From CAIYUC01 sp963682005 (lineage in GTDB: Bacteria > Bacteroidota > Bacteroidia > Bacteroidales > FEN-979), in NCBI GenBank assembly GCA_963682005.1, contig OY820914.1, positions 434,001 to 498,000 on the forward strand: 64,000 nt of DNA. Reading direction: 5' to 3'. A program made the position numbers and the translations under genes. Positions 1 through 9,800 of the stretch are shown piece by piece (the stretch's first letter is position 1; each line of letters starts with the position of its first letter). The notes under the pieces are model-generated. The model was not told the DNA's origin. It worked only from the letters and a program-made list of their open reading frames with translations, and did no database searches.

Positions 1-3000
1 CCGTTGATTGTCACAGTGCTTGTTCCAGATTGCTTAAATGTGAGTGAACCCAATCCGTTGATCAGACTCCTTCTGACCTGGCCATTTACAAACAATGCCC
101 CTCCCCTGACTTCGATTGTGGGAGATCCCGCACCTGCATATTCAATATCATTATTGGTGTTATTCCCGCTGCTGCCAATATTGATCGCTCCTTTCGTGAC
201 CTCGATCATACCATCCAGGTATACATCTGCATCATCCGATGCTGCCATAGCAACATTAAATGTACCTCCATTTGCCGACAGACAGCTGGTGGCAGGAATG
301 CTAAATCCATTTGCTGATATTGTAACCGCAATTCCGCTTGTAATCCTGAAAGTTCCGTTGACCAGTGTTACCGGGTTGGCATTATTTGTAAACGTAAGGT
401 ATGAAGAAAGAATGTTGAGGAGTGGACCTGATGAGGTCCCTTTATCCACGGTTATCGAATAGAAATCAGTTGTTAATCCACGGCCTATAATGGCGACATC
501 ATCTGTTCCAACAAACTTAACATCACATCTATAGGGATTCAAGCTCATTTCAAAAATACCTTCATTGTTAAGACCGCCCTTGATCGTGAGGAGATGGTTA
601 ACAGCCGTGCCACTATTGGCTATATTAAAAAATGCTCCACCTGCAATGGATATATTATTTGAAACATTTACGACCTGGGCAAAATTATTCTGAAAAAGAA
701 GGGTTCCCGAATTAACAACCAGGTCATTTTTCACCGAAAGAATCTTTGAACTGACATTATTGAATTTTGCATAAGCTGTTGATGAGGCACCCTGAACAGT
801 CATATCGGCGTATACGACAAGATCTGTGTTGGGCAAAATAATGGAATACCCGGTTGCCGGGGTCAGCATTAACTGGTAATAGGTGTTCACCGGCCTGGAT
901 GTGGGGGTGGATGAAGTCAGAGGCAAAGTAAAATTGACGGTTCCGGAGAAATACTCCACCGTACCGCCATCAGGTCCCAGAAATTCACCGAAATCGCCTG
1001 CGGGAAAAATCGCAGTCGCAGTACTTGAGGAGATACGCATGATTCCCTTGCTGTTGGGAAGCATGAATCCAAAATTGTTATTTGCAGTTGTTCCCAGTGA
1101 CAATACTGAACCTTCCATGAGAGAAAGGCTTCCTGCCTGTGCTGAACCAGCTGTGACTGTGACGGTGTGAAAGTAACTGCTGCCATCCCCTATAAATACC
1201 GGATTTGATGCCCCGGGAACAGTTGATGCCTGTGATCCGCCAAACCCGATATTGGACCAGGTTGACGGAGTGCTCCAGGAACCGTTTGTCCTGCTGTAAA
1301 ATGCTGTTACAATTCCAAACGCAGCAGGGAATCCCGCTGTATAATCACCCATAATGCCGTCTTCTTCTGAAAACAGGATTGTATTTGCTGTTTCACTTAC
1401 CAGTGTTGCATCGTTGATATATGTCCAGGAGGCAGGATTGTACTTTCCCGGAACATAGGCACTATTGTCAGCAAGAGAACCATAATTAAAAACTAACCTG
1501 ACGGAAGCTGGCTGAATACCCATGAATTCAGCCTCCTCTACCCGCCAATACGTTGCAAGACAGTTGGTATTTGTAGCAAAAGGATGCTTGATCGGAACTG
1601 GCCTGACCGAAACCGAACCATAGACTTCAGGGATCTTCCGGATATGTATGATTGCCGGTGTATAATTAGTCCCGGTTCCTACGGGAAACAGAAAGGCAGT
1701 GGTATCAGAATAAATCTTTTTCAAACCACCATTAGACGCTAAACCGCCCGGTCTGATGAACCGACTGTTGCTCATCGTTCCCAGAACAGTCGCTAATTGT
1801 GCAAGCGTAACCTGGTAGGAAGAAATATCAAAGATGCGGTCATTTGCAAGAATCAGATTTCCAGCTACCTGAATATCGTTTGCCAGTGTTACCTGGACGG
1901 AACCTGCGGATCCAAGTGTGTTATTCAGTTCAAGGTTCTGAAAAACCCCTTGCCCGTTGCCCGAGATCGTCTGAGCTACGCTGGTGCTGTTCATGGAAAT
2001 CTTTCCTGCGCCTACATGTGTTCCGTTATTGATCACATTTCCCTGGACATATAAAATTTTACCACCGTCTGCAAGTGTACCCGTTGAAATGGTCAGATCA
2101 TGTCTTACGGTAAAGAAATTATCCGTTGCAACAAGGATCAGGCTCCCTTCTGTTTTATTTGCTGTGAGGTTATACAGTCCGCTTGTAATCGTGCCTTCGT
2201 TCCAAAGGAAATAATTATCAACACCATAGAATGTGGTGGTATTCGTATTTGGAGTATAGGTACCCCCTACCCTGATCTTGAAATCACCTGCAACATTGAC
2301 CGGAAAATTCCCCGTTCCTGAATTCAGGGTAGCGTTTGCGTAAATGGTAATGGTGTTTGAAACACTGAGGTCATAGAGCATATTTACAGTACTGTTTCCT
2401 GTCGTCCCCAATCGTTTTATATTCAAGTTCCATAATGGGACTTTTGTTTTAATATCCACCGAAGGCGTATTTGCTGCATTGGTTTCAAATGTTATTGTAC
2501 CTCCTGTGACGGAATAGTTTCCCGGATCACAATTGAGGTAAAGCCCGTTACCATTGGCACCTGTTCCGTCATTCTTGTCCCGGATGATCAATTCTCCTCC
2601 GCTCATGACAAAAGAAGAATTCGGGTTGGGGATTGCAAAAATCGGGTAACCGGAGTTCATTTCTCCGTTTTCCCCCTCGTTTCCTCTTACAATCACCGTT
2701 CCGCCGGTCTGGAGATAAGATGTACGTCCATCCGCGGTATATGTACTTCTCATGACTGATGCATTCACCGTCCCTCCTTCAATAATGACTGCTGAATTTG
2801 AGTTTGCTGTATTCCAGAAAATGATTCCCGCACTGTGGCGTGTACTGAGGAAACCATCGGAAACCCTCAACTTTCCATAAATTGAAATAGCCTGGTAGGC
2901 GGTAGCCAGACCGGCAACTCCCACTGATCCCTCAGGCGCTTCAGGATAGCCGCCGTTGCTGGTGGCTGTTGAATAAACCGCGACATTTGGTCCGGCTATC

Positions 3001-4181
3001 CACAATTGACTGTTTGACCCTATCGGGTAGTCCCCGTTACCATCATCATTATTGATGCGGCCTTCCGTCAGGGAAGGGATCCAGATATAACCTGTCAGCA
3101 TCAGGGTGCCATTTTTTATCCACAGAGCTTTTCTGACTTCAGGGTTATCTGGCGAGAAAGGACTTCCCTCATAACGACCCACGGCATTTGATCCAAATAA
3201 TGCAAAGTTTGCAATCTTTTTTGAATTGATCGTAAATACATAGGTTTGATCAACTCCTTTGTCAATGATCAGGTTGTAAAAGTCAGTCAGGCTATCCAGG
3301 GTCATAAACGTATTGGATTCTCCGGTAAACCTAACAGTGACTGCTCCCTTATCGGTAAATTCTCCATAATCCGGGTTAAGCAGATTTGTGAATCTGACGA
3401 TGCCGCTGTTTGTGAAATTTCCTGCAATGGTCAACTCATGATAAATGGAATGGAACTGTCCTCCGGGAGGTAAAAAATCCGATCCGATCGAATATCCGTT
3501 TACGTTGGTATTTCCGGTTCCTGTGGTGATCTTTCCATTTGATTTCACAGCCAGGTCACCATTGATCTGCATTGTCAGCTTTGTTGTGCCGGTACCATTA
3601 ATCTGAAAGGTTCCGCGTATGATTTCCATATCACCATAAATGACCAGGTTTCTCCTAACGGTCATAACCTGGCTGGTGGCAGCAAGGTTTATCCACAGGT
3701 TGAAATAAGTTCCCCGTGCGTCATCAATATAGAAACTGCCGGTAGTGGGATAGTACTCGACGGTACCCCCGGTGGCTGAAAAAAAATTTCCTGCTGTTAT
3801 TGTTGGCAAAACCGCAATACCGCTATTGACCCTGCTGGAACGGAGAAGACCAGTGCCGTTCAGTGTAATTGCAGGAATAGTCCTGCTTGCGAGGTCAAGG
3901 GTTGCCCCGATTGCAATTGTAATGACAAGGCCGCTGGTAGAAATATTGGCGGAAGCTGTGATTGTGCGCCCTGTAAGTATGCAAACAATATCATTATTTA
4001 CCGGTGTCCCGGAATTAAGCAAAGTACTGCCGGTAGAATCGGTTGTCCAGATATTCGTGCCGGCCCAGGTACCTGATTGATAACTGTAATATTTTGTAGC
4101 AAGTGAGTGTGGTGAAAAGAGAAGGAAAAAAAAAGCCACAACAAGTAACGACGTTGTGGCTTTTGAAATATTATTCTTCAT
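1..4181 (-). CDS. Giant adhesin-like beta-strand repeat protein, 3' end outside window
   Basis: An open frame runs from an ATG at 4181 leftwards to the window edge with no stop, giving at least 1393 codons. The N-terminus is a signal peptide (lysine/asparagine start, hydrophobic residues about 13-23, likely cut after SLA near residue 28). The rest is Ser/Thr/Asn/Gly-rich and low in Cys, with many short segments of the form G-T-h-x-h-x-G-x-h that suggest a beta-solenoid or filamentous-haemagglutinin-like surface. A Trp-containing start module occurs twice, at residues about 30-75 and again near residue 960 (around position 1300). It lies 56 bp after the PapD-like chaperone gene on the same strand and is probably co-transcribed with it. 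I cannot assign a family. The missing C-terminus may carry a sorting domain. A terminator-like hairpin lies within codons 6-19 (listed separately). Confidence 0.85.
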   Translation of the reverse strand, partial: MKNNISKATTSLLVVAFFFLLFSPHSLATKYYSYQSGTWAGTNIWTTDSTGSTLLNSGTPVNNDIVCILTGRTITASANISTSGLVITIAIGATLDLASRTIPAITLNGTGLLRSSRVNSGIAVLPTITAGNFFSATGGTVEYYPTTGSFYIDDARGTYFNLWINLAATSQVMTVRRNLVIYGDMEIIRGTFQINGTGTTKLTMQINGDLAVKSNGKITTGTGNTNVNGYSIGSDFLPPGGQFHSIYHELTIAGNFTNSGIVRFTNLLNPDYGEFTDKGAVTVRFTGESNTFMTLDSLTDFYNLIIDKGVDQTYVFTINSKKIANFALFGSNAVGRYEGSPFSPDNPEVRKALWIKNGTLMLTGYIWIPSLTEGRINNDDGNGDYPIGSNSQLWIAGPNVAVYSTATSNGGYPEAPEGSVGVAGLATAYQAISIYGKLRVSDGFLSTRHSAGIIFWNTANSNSAVIIEGGTVNASVMRSTYTADGRTSYLQTGGTVIVRGNEGENGEMNSGYPIFAIPNPNSSFVMSGGELIIRDKNDGTGANGNGLYLNCDPGNYSVTGGTITFETNAANTPSVDIKTKVPLWNLNIKRLGTTGNSTVNMLYDLSVSNTITIYANATLNSGTGNFPVNVAGDFKIRVGGTYTPNTNTTTFYGVDNYFLWNEGTITSGLYNLTANKTEGSLILVATDNFFTVRHDLTISTGTLADGGKILYVQGNVINNGTHVGAGKISMNSTSVAQTISGNGQGVFQNLELNNTLGSAGSVQVTLANDIQVAGNLILANDRIFDISSYQVTLAQLATVLGTMSNSRFIRPGGLASNGGLKKIYSDTTAFLFPVGTGTNYTPAIIHIRKIPEVYGSVSVRPVPIKHPFATNTNCLATYWRVEEAEFMGIQPASVRLVFNYGSLADNSAYVPGKYNPASWTYINDATLVSETANTILFSEEDGIMGDYTAGFPAAFGIVTAFYSRTNGSWSTPSTWSNIGFGGSQASTVPGASNPVFIGDGSSYFHTVTVTAGSAQAGSLSLMEGSVLSLGTTANNNFGFMLPNSKGIMRISSSTATAIFPAGDFGEFLGPDGGTVEYFSGTVNFTLPLTSSTPTSRPVNTYYQLMLTPATGYSIILPNTDLVVYADMTVQGASSTAYAKFNNVSSKILSVKNDLVVNSGTLLFQNNFAQVVNVSNNISIAGGAFFNIANSGTAVNHLLTIKGGLNNEGIFEMSLNPYRCDVKFVGTDDVAIIGRGLTTDFYSITVDKGTSSGPLLNILSSYLTFTNNANPVTLVNGTFRITSGIAVTISANGFSIPATSCLSANGGTFNVAMAASDDADVYLDGMIEVTKGAINIGSSGNNTNNDIEYAGAGSPTIEVRGGALFVNGQVRRSLINGLGSLTFKQSGTSTVTIN
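4126..4164 (-). promoter_or_regulatory. Terminator-like hairpin inside the signal-peptide codons
   Basis: Read on the minus strand, a perfect 12-bp stem (arms 4164-4153 and 4142-4131, AAAAGCCACAAC pairing with GTTGTGGCTTTT) closes a 10-base loop. Its 3' arm runs into nine consecutive U residues (4134-4126). This is the form of an intrinsic terminator, yet it begins only 17 bases after the first base of the start codon of the giant adhesin-like gene. The bases are seen directly. A role as attenuator or translation-coupled switch is inference. Confidence 0.5.
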
Positions 4182-4237
4182 TATAGAAGTAAAAAAATAA
4201 TGATCTCAGCAAATGCCATAGCTTTGGTTTAAGTTCA

Positions 4238-5122
4238 TCATTTCAGAACAATTTCCCCTTCAGCCAGTTTGGCAGCTTTTTTAACTTCAGCTGGTGAGGT
4301 ATATACGATATGCAATTTCCCGGTATGATAATCGATGCCTTTAATTCTGTCGAGATCACATTGGAAATTTCGTAAAGTATTAGGTGTGTAAACTGCCAGA
4401 CCTTTAACAGAACCTACCTTTGTTACTTTTCCCTGGGGGGAAATATAATCAACCTGGATATCCCCGAAAACAGAATTATTTCCTGAGCGGATAAATTTCA
4501 TCGAGAGTTTCGGCAGCGTATCATTCACTATTTGAAGTGAGATATTTGTCAGTTCAACTTTTGCCGAAGTCTCTCCTACCCTTATAATGACCGGTATTGT
4601 GATGCCAAAGATTGGGACCAGTTTGATGGAAATTGCGGCAGTATCCTTAGAGGCCTCTTCTTCTCCCAATGGCTTCTCCTTCGGGAGCGCTCTGAAATAG
4701 ATATGAGAACGGTATTCCCCGGCAGCTAACTTCCCGGCTTTGTTCAATTGCATTTTAATAACCTGTGATTCATTAGGTGCCAATGTAATTGTACGGGGGA
4801 AAAACCGGATATATTTGTCTGAAAAATATTGTCCGGAATCCGGAGTTGTGATCTTTTCAAAAGATCCGTCGTCTTTCATTCTCATCTGAACGATTGAGAC
4901 AACATATTTTGCAGTATCTTTTCCTGTATTTGCTACAGTGATTTGTTCGGATTTTTTTGCTCCCTCAAAAACGATTCTCCTTGGCATGATGAGGAGGTTT
5001 CCCTGGGCTTGTGTCTCGCCGGTTGATAATACCAATAAAATGATCAACCCTGAAATGATTAAGCTAAATCTTAAGGATTGCCTGAATCCGTAAATTTTAA
5101 GTAACAATTCTGTTTTGTACAT
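4238..5122 (-). CDS. PapD-like periplasmic (fimbrial-type) chaperone
   Basis: The protein has 294 residues. A basic start and a hydrophobic segment at about 20-34 are followed by a likely cut after TQAQ near residue 40. The mature part begins with a PapD-type Ig-like domain. Its first strand (LLIMPRRIVFEGAKKSEQI) and later FFPRTITLAPNESQVIKM match the donor-strand and G1-strand region of pilus chaperones. A second domain follows from about residue 165. Such chaperones hold incomplete Ig-fold subunits in the periplasm until they are passed to an outer-membrane usher. Two DUF4402 genes lie just upstream (76 bp away) and the giant adhesin-like gene lies just downstream, so these are the probable clients. 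No usher is visible in the window. The fold assignment is good; the client assignment is inference. Confidence 0.75.
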   Translation of the reverse strand: MYKTELLLKIYGFRQSLRFSLIISGLIILLVLSTGETQAQGNLLIMPRRIVFEGAKKSEQITVANTGKDTAKYVVSIVQMRMKDDGSFEKITTPDSGQYFSDKYIRFFPRTITLAPNESQVIKMQLNKAGKLAAGEYRSHIYFRALPKEKPLGEEEASKDTAAISIKLVPIFGITIPVIIRVGETSAKVELTNISLQIVNDTLPKLSMKFIRSGNNSVFGDIQVDYISPQGKVTKVGSVKGLAVYTPNTLRNFQCDLDRIKGIDYHTGKLHIVYTSPAEVKKAAKLAEGEIVLK

Positions 5123-5197
5123 GAGTCTACGTTTTAATTAATAAATAGAATAAACCATCTCAAAAAACCTAAAATCAGAAATTTCCTGGCATGGTCA

Positions 5198-5644
5198 TTA
5201 ATTATAGTTTACCATTACATTAAACGGAGTTATAGAAACAAATACCCCTGCTGAAAGACTTGACCCCGAACCTTGCGTTGGATCACTTGCAAAAGAAGAG
5301 ACTTTCAGAAAGTCTGTTCCTTTTCGAATTGTCACTGGGGCTGAAGGCAGAGAAATTGTATACGTATATCCTGCTGTACCCGACATATAATATGCAGCAG
5401 CCGTATATGTTCCCGAAGTTACCGGCAGGACGAGATCTCCTTTTTTCCCCTTTAATTTCGCAGGAGTCATTGTGACTGTTCCCGCAAGAATTACTGCCAC
5501 ATTCCCAAAGTCAGAATCAACTGACTTCGAAACGCTTACTGCTTCAACAACTGTAGCCTTGACATTTGCTGAAGCAGAGGATTGAGTATAAGCTGATACT
5601 GAGATTCCGAATAGTAGGAGAAATGCACCAAATACCTTAGTCAT
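5198..5644 (-). CDS. DUF4402 domain protein (148 aa)
   Basis: A small exported protein with a signal peptide (cut near YTQ, residue 20), followed by the DUF4402 pattern: A-x-V-x-A-T-V-V-E at the start, DFGNVAV, TMTPA, a glycine- and threonine-rich centre with GTAGYTYTISLPS, and the terminal FNVMVNYN. DUF4402 proteins are small beta-rich exported proteins often encoded beside pilus-type chaperones; their precise role is not established. It is a paralogue of the protein encoded at 5848-6381 and is separated from it by a strong terminator hairpin. It precedes the PapD-like chaperone gene by 75 bp and may share its transcript. Confidence 0.8.
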   Translation of the reverse strand: MTKVFGAFLLLFGISVSAYTQSSASANVKATVVEAVSVSKSVDSDFGNVAVILAGTVTMTPAKLKGKKGDLVLPVTSGTYTAAAYYMSGTAGYTYTISLPSAPVTIRKGTDFLKVSSFASDPTQGSGSSLSAGVFVSITPFNVMVNYN

Positions 5645-5803
5645 GGCAGGATTTTATCAGAATTTCAAATAAAAACGTCGCATAAAGATAATTCTTAATA
5701 TAGTGTTTACATGGGGGATTTTCAAAACTTATAAACATTTTTTATAACAATAGAAAAATCCCCGATTGTTTGTAGCTAAAGGTTTGTATAAAACATTTCT
5801 AAA

Positions 5804-5832
5804 AAAAAACGCTGCTTTTAGCAGCGTTTTTT
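5804..5832 (-). terminator. Intrinsic terminator between the two DUF4402 genes
   Basis: A 12-bp perfect inverted repeat (arms 5804-5815 and 5821-5832, core ACGCTGC/GCAGCGT) has a 5-base loop and is flanked by A-runs on the left and T-runs on the right, so it works in either orientation. On the minus strand it lies 15 bases after the stop of the first DUF4402 gene and should end most of its transcripts. Confidence 0.8.
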
Positions 5833-5847
5833 CCCGATGTAAACTGT

Positions 5848-6381
5848 TTAGTTATAATTCACGGTTACGTCAAATCCATCTGCATCCGACACATAAACGC
5901 CGGCAACCTGAAGTGCATCAACAATAACTGTAGCACCTACAGTCAGAATTTGTTCGCCGGATCCATCCAGTGTGCCTGTTCCAGAGGGGTTACTTGTAAA
6001 AGTTTTTACGATCATTGTTTCTCCACCAGTACCTGTCGTGTTTGTGATTGTCAATTCGTAGGCCGGGGGTGGCAGGGTGATCGCATAAGTGTAGCCTGGT
6101 GTACCAGATACGGTAAATTCAGCAGCAGTAACAGTTCCAATTGTAGCGGGCAGGGTTACTCCACCGGTGATTGAACGTGTACCTGCAGGAGTTAAAATAC
6201 ATGTTCCTGCAATTGTTGTTACTGCAAGATTACCAAAGTCCATATCGACCTCTTTTACAAGGTTGATAGGAGTAACGATCGTTGCAGTGGCGGTTGCGCT
6301 TGTTGTAATCTGTGCAAAAGTAGTTCCTGCTAAAATTAACAGAACGATTGCAATTCCGATAGTTTTAATCATTTGTTTCAT
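5848..6381 (-). CDS. DUF4402 domain protein (177 aa)
   Basis: An exported small protein with a signal peptide (hydrophobic 6-20, cut near TFAQ, residue 24). The DUF4402 features are SATATATIVTPINLVKEVDM, DFGNLAV, GTCILTPAGTRS, GTPGYTYAITLPP, ITVGATVIVDALQVAGVYVS and the terminal FDVTVNYN. It is the first gene of the DUF4402-DUF4402-chaperone-giant row. The terminator directly behind it suggests it is made in larger amounts than the downstream genes, as a major structural subunit would be; that is inference. The upstream region holds a TA dinucleotide run in a possible promoter spacer. A second possible ATG at codon 4 would not change the mature protein. Confidence 0.8.
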   Translation of the reverse strand: MKQMIKTIGIAIVLLILAGTTFAQITTSATATATIVTPINLVKEVDMDFGNLAVTTIAGTCILTPAGTRSITGGVTLPATIGTVTAAEFTVSGTPGYTYAITLPPPAYELTITNTTGTGGETMIVKTFTSNPSGTGTLDGSGEQILTVGATVIVDALQVAGVYVSDADGFDVTVNYN

Positions 6382-6882
6382 GTTTCGTTTTTTTTAAGGG
6401 TTTCTCGGTTTTACTACGAATTTTAAAAATGGTTACGATATATATATATAGATTGCAAATTCCATTAATTTTTGCCTGATTGTAGAACGCTCCTGCCTGC
6501 TACCACTTCTCAAAGTTTTCCACATTCTATTGTTAATTAAAGAACATTAAAGGTAAATACAAAAACCCCCTATGTCAATTGCGGAAAACAATTAATATTC
6601 ATTCGGGATATCCGCAATTATTTATTGTATAATATTAATTTATATACAGATTTACTAATAGTTAGCAATTTTTTCTGGCGTACAAAACCTCCGCCTGCTA
6701 AAGTCAATATTTAAATGAAATCTGTTTGGTTTGTCCTACTCCATAACCATAACATTTCTTTTAGAGAATCAGTTCCGGGCATCATAATCAGATTGAAACT
6801 AGATTGAAATCTGACCTTAATAATATTTAAAAATCCCCGACCTTCCTGAAAGAGGATAGACTTCCTCCAATTGTGGACCCGT
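6382..6882. other. Gene-free AT-rich stretch upstream of the DUF4402 genes
   Basis: About 500 bases between the end of the FISUMP/Ig giant and the first DUF4402 gene. It contains the candidate DUF4402 promoter near 6428-6459. No convincing coding frame, RNA gene or terminator hairpin is visible in the rest. Confidence 0.5.
6428..6459 (-). promoter_or_regulatory. Possible DUF4402 promoter with TA-repeat spacer
   Basis: On the minus strand a TTTG (6459-6456) is followed after 20 bases by TAACCATT (6435-6428), a weak match to the Bacteroidota -7 element TAnnTTTG. The spacer contains an uninterrupted 13-base TA dinucleotide run (6438-6450). The -33 part and spacing fit; the -7 part does not fit well. 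Confidence 0.3.
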
Positions 6883-9800
6883 TCAGTCGTGTATACATCT
6901 GAGCGAAAATGCATTTGACCTGTATGCAGGATAATAGGATACTCCATGATTGTCATGATTCACACCATGGGCCCAGCTTTTATACTCCCCTAATGCACCG
7001 GAAGACCAGAAAAAGCCTGCATAGTCTTTAAATTGCCATTCCTGGTTGTTATATAAAGCTCCTGCCAGGAGTGCGTTGAACCCAGACATACCGCCTGCTT
7101 TCAACTGATCTCCTGCATATGCATTTCCATTGAACAAATCAAACAGGGTTTTCCATTCGGTTTCATCGGGGATATGCCAGCCAGGCGGACAATAACCTTG
7201 TGAGGCTGTCTGTGTTCCATAATACATCATTTCATCCCATTGGTAAAGGCCCCCGCCGAGGGAACAGTTCGCAGGAATATCCGAATAGCAATACTTTTCA
7301 ACCGTACAGTTATCCATCTGGCTGCTTGTGGAGGAGATGAACTGGCCATAGTCAAGGTTCTTCGCAAACCAGCATTGTGTTCCAATCTGAACCGTAGGAT
7401 AGGTTTTGTCATCGCGGATATCAATGAAGTTATTTCCGCAAAGGAATGCCTGCGAGGGTTTCACAACGATATATTGATCCTTGCTGCTAATACACCCGTT
7501 TGACGACTGATAAGCATATGTAATCATAGAAGAATCCAGGGCCGGAGGAATTGACGCCGGATCAAACAAGGACCCTGTAACTCCCGGCCCGGAATAAATT
7601 CCGCCGGCAGGAACGCCACCACGCAGGGTTATTGGCTTGCCATCCCTGGAGGTTAACCTGATGCACATATCCAAGGAAACATATGGTTTTGGCAAAACCG
7701 GTACAGCCAGTGCGGCGGATGTGTCAGGATTATTCACAGAACATGGAACATTGGACAGGAGTGTACAACTTACAATATCCCCGACAGATGGTATATAGTT
7801 ATAAACCGGGCCACTGACTCCGGCATTTATCCCGTTGAGCAGCCACTGGTATACAGGACTGGTCCCTTCATTGACACCAGATGCAGTGCAAGTAATGGCT
7901 CCGCCTTCACAAAACGGCAACGGTGGGTCAAAAGAAACCGCAACACTGACCGGGTTTGACGGATTCACGCTCTCCTGAAGAATATTTGAGGTCGAAGGGT
8001 TCCCTGAAACACATATCTCATTTGAGTTCATTGTACAGGTTACCTGGTCCCCGTCTGAAGGCAGGTAAATAAATTCCGGATCATTTGAACCGGCCTCAGC
8101 GCCATTGACTTTCCACTGATAGGACGGATCAGTTCCTCCATTTAATGGTTCGGCAGTAAACGTAACAGGCACTCCCTGGCATATAGGGCCCGGAGGATCG
8201 GATGTGATCGAGACCGCTGAGACAACATTGCTGATCACCGTAAACAAAACTGAATCAGAAGTCGCCGGACTACCACTATTGCAGGTGGCATCCGACACAA
8301 AAATACAATAAACCAGGTCTCCGTCAACTGGGGTCATTGTAAGTTGCGGCTCGTTTGTCCCTGCATTGTTGCCATTGACTTTCCATTGCCATGATGGTGA
8401 AAGGCCACCATTTATTCCGGTTGCTATAAGTGTAACGGTTGTTCCGGAACATATCGTATCAGAAGGTGTGGCTGCTATGGTTACCCCAACAGGGAGAACA
8501 GGGTTTACTACAATGGTAATGGAATTCGAGATAGCCGGGTTCCCCGAGGTGCAGGTTGCATTCGAATGAAGACTGCAGTTCACCACATCTCCATCCATCG
8601 GGATATAAGTATATGTATCACTATCGGAACCTGCCGGAGATCCGTTAACAGTCCATTGGTAGGATGGCAAACTGCCTCCGTTTACCGGGCTGGCGAAAAA
8701 TGAAACAGGCGTTCCCTCACATACGGCACCAGGCGCATCAGCAGAAATGCTCAAACTAACCGGTAATGCCGGGTCGACAATCATGGATATCAGGTTTGAA
8801 TTCGACGGATTCCCTATCGTGCATATTTCATCTGAGGTAACCACGCATGAAATTATTTCGTTGTTCACCGGAACATGTATGAATATGTCGCTGTTGAGGC
8901 CGGCATCGCTCCCATTCACTTTCCACTGATAAGAAGGCGAGGATCCTCCATTCACCGGAATTGCGGTGTATATCACCTGTGTGCCCTCACAAACATTCCC
9001 TGGCGGATTTGCATTTATGGTAACACTGACGGCAAGGTTCGGACTGGTTTGTGCAACAAGGAGGTTTGACATAGCGGGGTTGCTGATCGCACATACTGCA
9101 TCTGAGGTCAACTTGCAAATCACACTATCTCCATTGGCTGGCACATATATATAGGTATCACTGTCTATTCCTGCATTGATCCCGTTTACAATCCACTGGT
9201 ATGAAGGGTTAATCCCTCCATAATCCGGCAGTGCGGTGAAAGAAACTGATGTTCCGTCACAAACTGAACCCGGAGGATTTGCTGCTATTGCTATACTTAC
9301 AGGAACCGCTGGGATCACTGTCATTCCAATTGAATTTGATGTTACGGGATTCCCTTCCGGACAAAGTGTGTTTGATGACATCTCGCAAACAATAGTATCT
9401 CCCTGCAATGGAACATATAAAAACACGGCATCATCATTTCCCACGGCGAGCCCATTCACTTTCCACTGATATAAAGGAGAAGTTCCCCCATTCACTGATG
9501 TCGCCGTATAAGAAACCATGGTTCCCGCACAGACAGGTCCTGACGGATCTTCCGTGATGGTGACGCCGACTGGCTGCAATGGATTGACAGTCATTAGCAA
9601 TTGCGAAGAAACAGCCGGGTTTCCCAAGGTGCAAACTTCATCCGAGGTAATCACGCAAACGACAATATCATTATCTACCGGAGAATAGTTAAAGGAATTG
9701 TTGTTTGTTCCAACGTCAGTCATGTTTACTTTCCACTGAAATGACGGATTCAATCCTCCATTAACCGGGATCGCTCCAAAAGCAACCGATGTTCCATGGC

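Noticed and set aside
4..462. 152-codon plus-strand frame at the left edge
   Set aside because: It lies fully opposite the long open minus-strand frame of the adhesin-like giant, which translates to a coherent repeat protein with signal peptide.
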